This document shows positions 61,552-64,000 of a stretch of 64,000 bases of DNA, piece after piece; within the stretch, counting starts at the first letter, position 1; the number at the start of each line of letters is the position of its first letter. The stretch is taken from contig OX439037.1 in NCBI GenBank assembly GCA_949317995.1, positions 18,526,324 to 18,590,323 of the forward strand. The letters run 5' to 3'. Under the pieces are notes generated by a model. That model was not told the origin of the DNA and did no database searches. It saw only the letters and a list, made by a program, of their open reading frames with translations. Source of the DNA: Acholoe squamosa. Its lineage: Eukaryota > Annelida > Polychaeta > Phyllodocida > Polynoidae. The position numbers were made by a program, and so were the translations under genes.

Positions 61552-63315
61552 CTGTCACAGAAATGGAAGATTCATGTAATAGAAGTAAAATCAGGATAAT
61601 CACATAACATGGTTAATATCTATAAAACATCAACCAGACGAGGACATTATGTAATCAGAGCCGTCTGATATGTGAGGATAGAACAAATATAGCAATGTGA
61701 ATGAATGGCCTTTGTTACCAATTTACCCATACTCAATTAACCCCATAACAAAAGGAATTAATATACAAAGAGAAGGATATCTTTGTTTCAACTTATTTGA
61801 CAAGGGCTGACCTTAAATCATTTGGAAGAGATTAAAGAAATCTTCGACTATAGTCCAGATGTGGTCCTTAGGAAATACTACCCATATATATCGGAACGGC
61901 ATATTGACTAACAGGGTTTTCCAAAAGGTGATATTCTATGAATCATATCATCTAAATCAGAAGACAGCTGAAAGGGGTCGGGGTTAGATCATGTCTGATA
62001 TGAGTGCGGCATATCTGATATGAGTGGTGTATATCTAACGATCCACAGAAGACCCTGGCTATACCTTTTCTACTCTTTTTTTTTCCTTATTTTCAAATTC
62101 ATCAGTTAAGGTTTGTTTACATGGCCTCTTCGCTCAAATTCGCCAGATAAGGCATCTGACCCACCTAAAATAGATTCTCATAAAACACGTCTAAATATGC
62201 TATCTCATCTGATCCAAATTCCCAAATCTCCTCGGACCTTTCTTCACTATGTTGACTATTGAGGGAAGGTGAACAGGCCAGTGTAATTTGCTAGATTAAG
62301 CACCGCTGGTACCTTTAACCTTTTTGTGAGTGGAGAATGCTGGGGGCCTCCCTAGGCAGGTAAAGAGGACGACAACCGCCAGACATGCTTGACATTATCA
62401 GACCTGTTTTGATGGTGGCAGAATCCAAGGACGTTCACCACTCACACAAGATTCACAGAGTCATGAATGAATAATGCTGATAAAACGATAGTATGCATCT
62501 TCTTTTTGTTAAAGATGAATTCGTAGGTCTTTGGTGTCTAATGTCTTTATTTTGATGTCATATTTGTTTCATTTAAAGATGGGTTAGCTGCTATTTCATG
62601 TCTCATTGTTCTGTCAGTTGGTGTCTTCACTCTCTGTCTCTGTCTCTCTGTCTCTCATCGTGTTTGGATGTTTGGAAAGGAAAATTCATAAACCAATATA
62701 CCGGTATGTTATGTGGCCGTGTATAGAAAGTCCTCTGGTGAGTGTTTACCTAGGTACAGTTGTATAAACATTATCTCAAAACTGATATCCCATCTTTAAA
62801 AAAAAAAACAAAAAAAAAAACAGGCTTATCTTATTATTATGCTGACAATCTATTCGCAGAGCCTTACGGTGGGTCCTGATATTGAGGGAGCGGCCGACCA
62901 TTTCTGTGGCATTGTGTCTAGTATGAGTATTGAACAGCCAGATGGCTGAAATATTTATGCCTTTTATTGCAGGTCAATAATCCAGATATGGGACAGTGGC
63001 AATATAGAGGCCTCGTGTGGTAATTACGGTTGGACAGCCTTAGATGTGGCTAATGAGAAGGTGCAGATATGTCGGGCGGCAATACACCATATTGATGAAT
63101 CTGTGCTTATTGTCAGTTGCTTTAATATGTTTTCCTTCATTCCCTTATTGATGTATCTCTGCTTTATTTCTGAGTCAGTGGTTTCAATATATCATAAACC
63201 TGCATTCTATCTAAATCCACAATGTGGAAATACAACATTAAGTTTAACACAGAGAACAAACACCAAATCTTGTATAACTGCAGATTTGGAAAGTAAGGCA
63301 AAAAAAAAAAAAATT

Positions 63316-63572
63316 GGTTGTTTCAGGTAACATATTGAAAAAAATTAGATAGGGTAGGTCGGATTTTTTTTTTATTTTGTAAATTTTTTTAAATACTACA
63401 ATGACTTGCGACTCAGTGTGGTGACTCGCGACTCGCAGCGGTGACTCACCGATCACTGAATTAACTTTAAAAAAACACCCAAAAATAAATATTTTGTTGA
63501 AAATTGGAGAAAAAAAAGCTAGGGTCGGCCCTGTTTTGCTAGGTAGGGTCGGGTTACCTGAAACAAACAACT
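63316..63572. mobile_element. MITE with GTTTCAGGTAAC ends
   Basis: Ends TTGTTTCAGGTAAC and its complement near 63555-63572, followed inward on both sides by AGGGTAGGTCGG-like sequence. AT-rich centre. Confidence 0.7.
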
Positions 63573-63577
63573 GCTTT

Positions 63578-63833
63578 TTGGGCCTATATACCTATTATTA
63601 TTTTGGTATACCAGAGTACACAATTTGAAGTCTAAAACATTGAAATTCCGATCTTCCCGCACCCCCAACCCCTGCTACACAATCCTGGATCTGCCAATGC
63701 GGTTGTGTATCATGGTTTTAAGGTCTAAGCTGCACGACCAGGGGTTTGCTCCAAGAATAAACTATGTCTTATACACTGTACTCCAAATTGTGTACTCTGG
63801 TATACCAAAAATAATACTAGGTATATACCACCT
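63578..63833. mobile_element. inverted-repeat MITE
   Basis: Arms of about 48 bp: 63582-63632 and 63781-63832 share TTTGGTATACCAGAGTACAC in opposite orientation, with about 150 bp between. No gene inside. Confidence 0.75.
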
Positions 63834-64000
63834 ATAACAACGTATCTTAATGTCCGCCTCATTCCAGTTATTGTTACATCGTTTAACCTTTCTGAAGATG
63901 CAAATTTTGCTGCTCACTCTGAATGATATACAGGTATATCTTATCATTTTAGATATCCTATGCTGCACAGTCCTGCATGACTGAGTGATAATGATTAATG

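Larger units (their letters stand above)
61552..64000 (-). other. CPOX upstream intron or flank
   Basis: 2.4 kb upstream of exon a on the coding strand. The first exon must end with two bases of a split codon before a GT donor. Several AC|C sites exist on the plus strand, but none is preceded by a convincing open leader with an ATG, so I do not call it. The region contains a (CTGT)n-like run (62627-62656), A-rich tracts and two MITEs (63316-63572 and 63578-63833). Confidence 0.6.

Noticed and set aside
62740..62790. Possible CPOX first exon ending at an AC|CTAGG site near 62748
   Set aside because: The sequence upstream of this donor on the minus strand has no open leader with a start codon in the required phase.

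Overview
This is intron-rich animal DNA, not bacterial. One host gene can be recognised: coproporphyrinogen III oxidase (CPOX, haem biosynthesis), on the minus strand. Nine consecutive exons lie between 61551 and 42, all with GT/AG splice sites and agreeing codon phases. Together they encode about 255 residues, from a hydrophobic segment of the mitochondrial leader to the GGIFFDD core. The first exon (start codon and N-terminal presequence) is not recognised in the window, and the C-terminal exons lie beyond position 1. Everything else is intron or upstream flank. The repeat landscape (SINEs ending in a LINE-type tail with an ACTC-rich end, many TIR miniature elements, minisatellites) suggests a marine invertebrate, perhaps a lophotrochozoan such as a mollusc. 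That assignment is an inference of low confidence.

Layout from left to right: 1-22.5 kb holds CPOX exons i to d, a 35-bp minisatellite (4.6-5.3 kb), a 1.18-kb foldback DNA transposon with CCGCGTATAAGG-type ends (11.5-12.7 kb) and duplicated repeats at 18-21 kb. The 30-kb intron at 22.5-52.9 kb holds most of the mobile DNA: a 350-bp direct repeat whose two copies bracket CPOX exon d, palindromic MITEs, a TTAA-flanked 748-bp transposon, a LINE reverse-transcriptase remnant split by a younger retroposed insert, a 44-bp minisatellite broken by nested insertions, a family of about 183-bp SINEs with clear target-site duplications, and a miniature LTR element. The 53-64 kb part holds a 56/48-bp minisatellite, a second LINE remnant, a long miRNA-like hairpin, more MITEs, a (TA)n tract and CPOX exons c, b and a.

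The most remarkable object is at 48207-48882. It has two 221-bp direct repeats starting TG and ending CA, a 4-bp target duplication (CAAG), a polypurine tract right before the second repeat, and an apparent primer-binding site right after the first. Each LTR contains a complete tRNA-like gene (Asp anticodon GTC, A box, B box, TTTT terminator). The primer-binding site is complementary to the CCA-tailed 3' end of that same tRNA. It therefore looks like a coding-free retrotransposon (TRIM) that carries, in its own LTR, the tRNA that could prime its reverse transcription. The nearest comparison I know is the plant Cassandra TRIMs, which carry 5S rRNA sequence in their LTRs. All statements are from reading the sequence by eye; no search or folding program was run.
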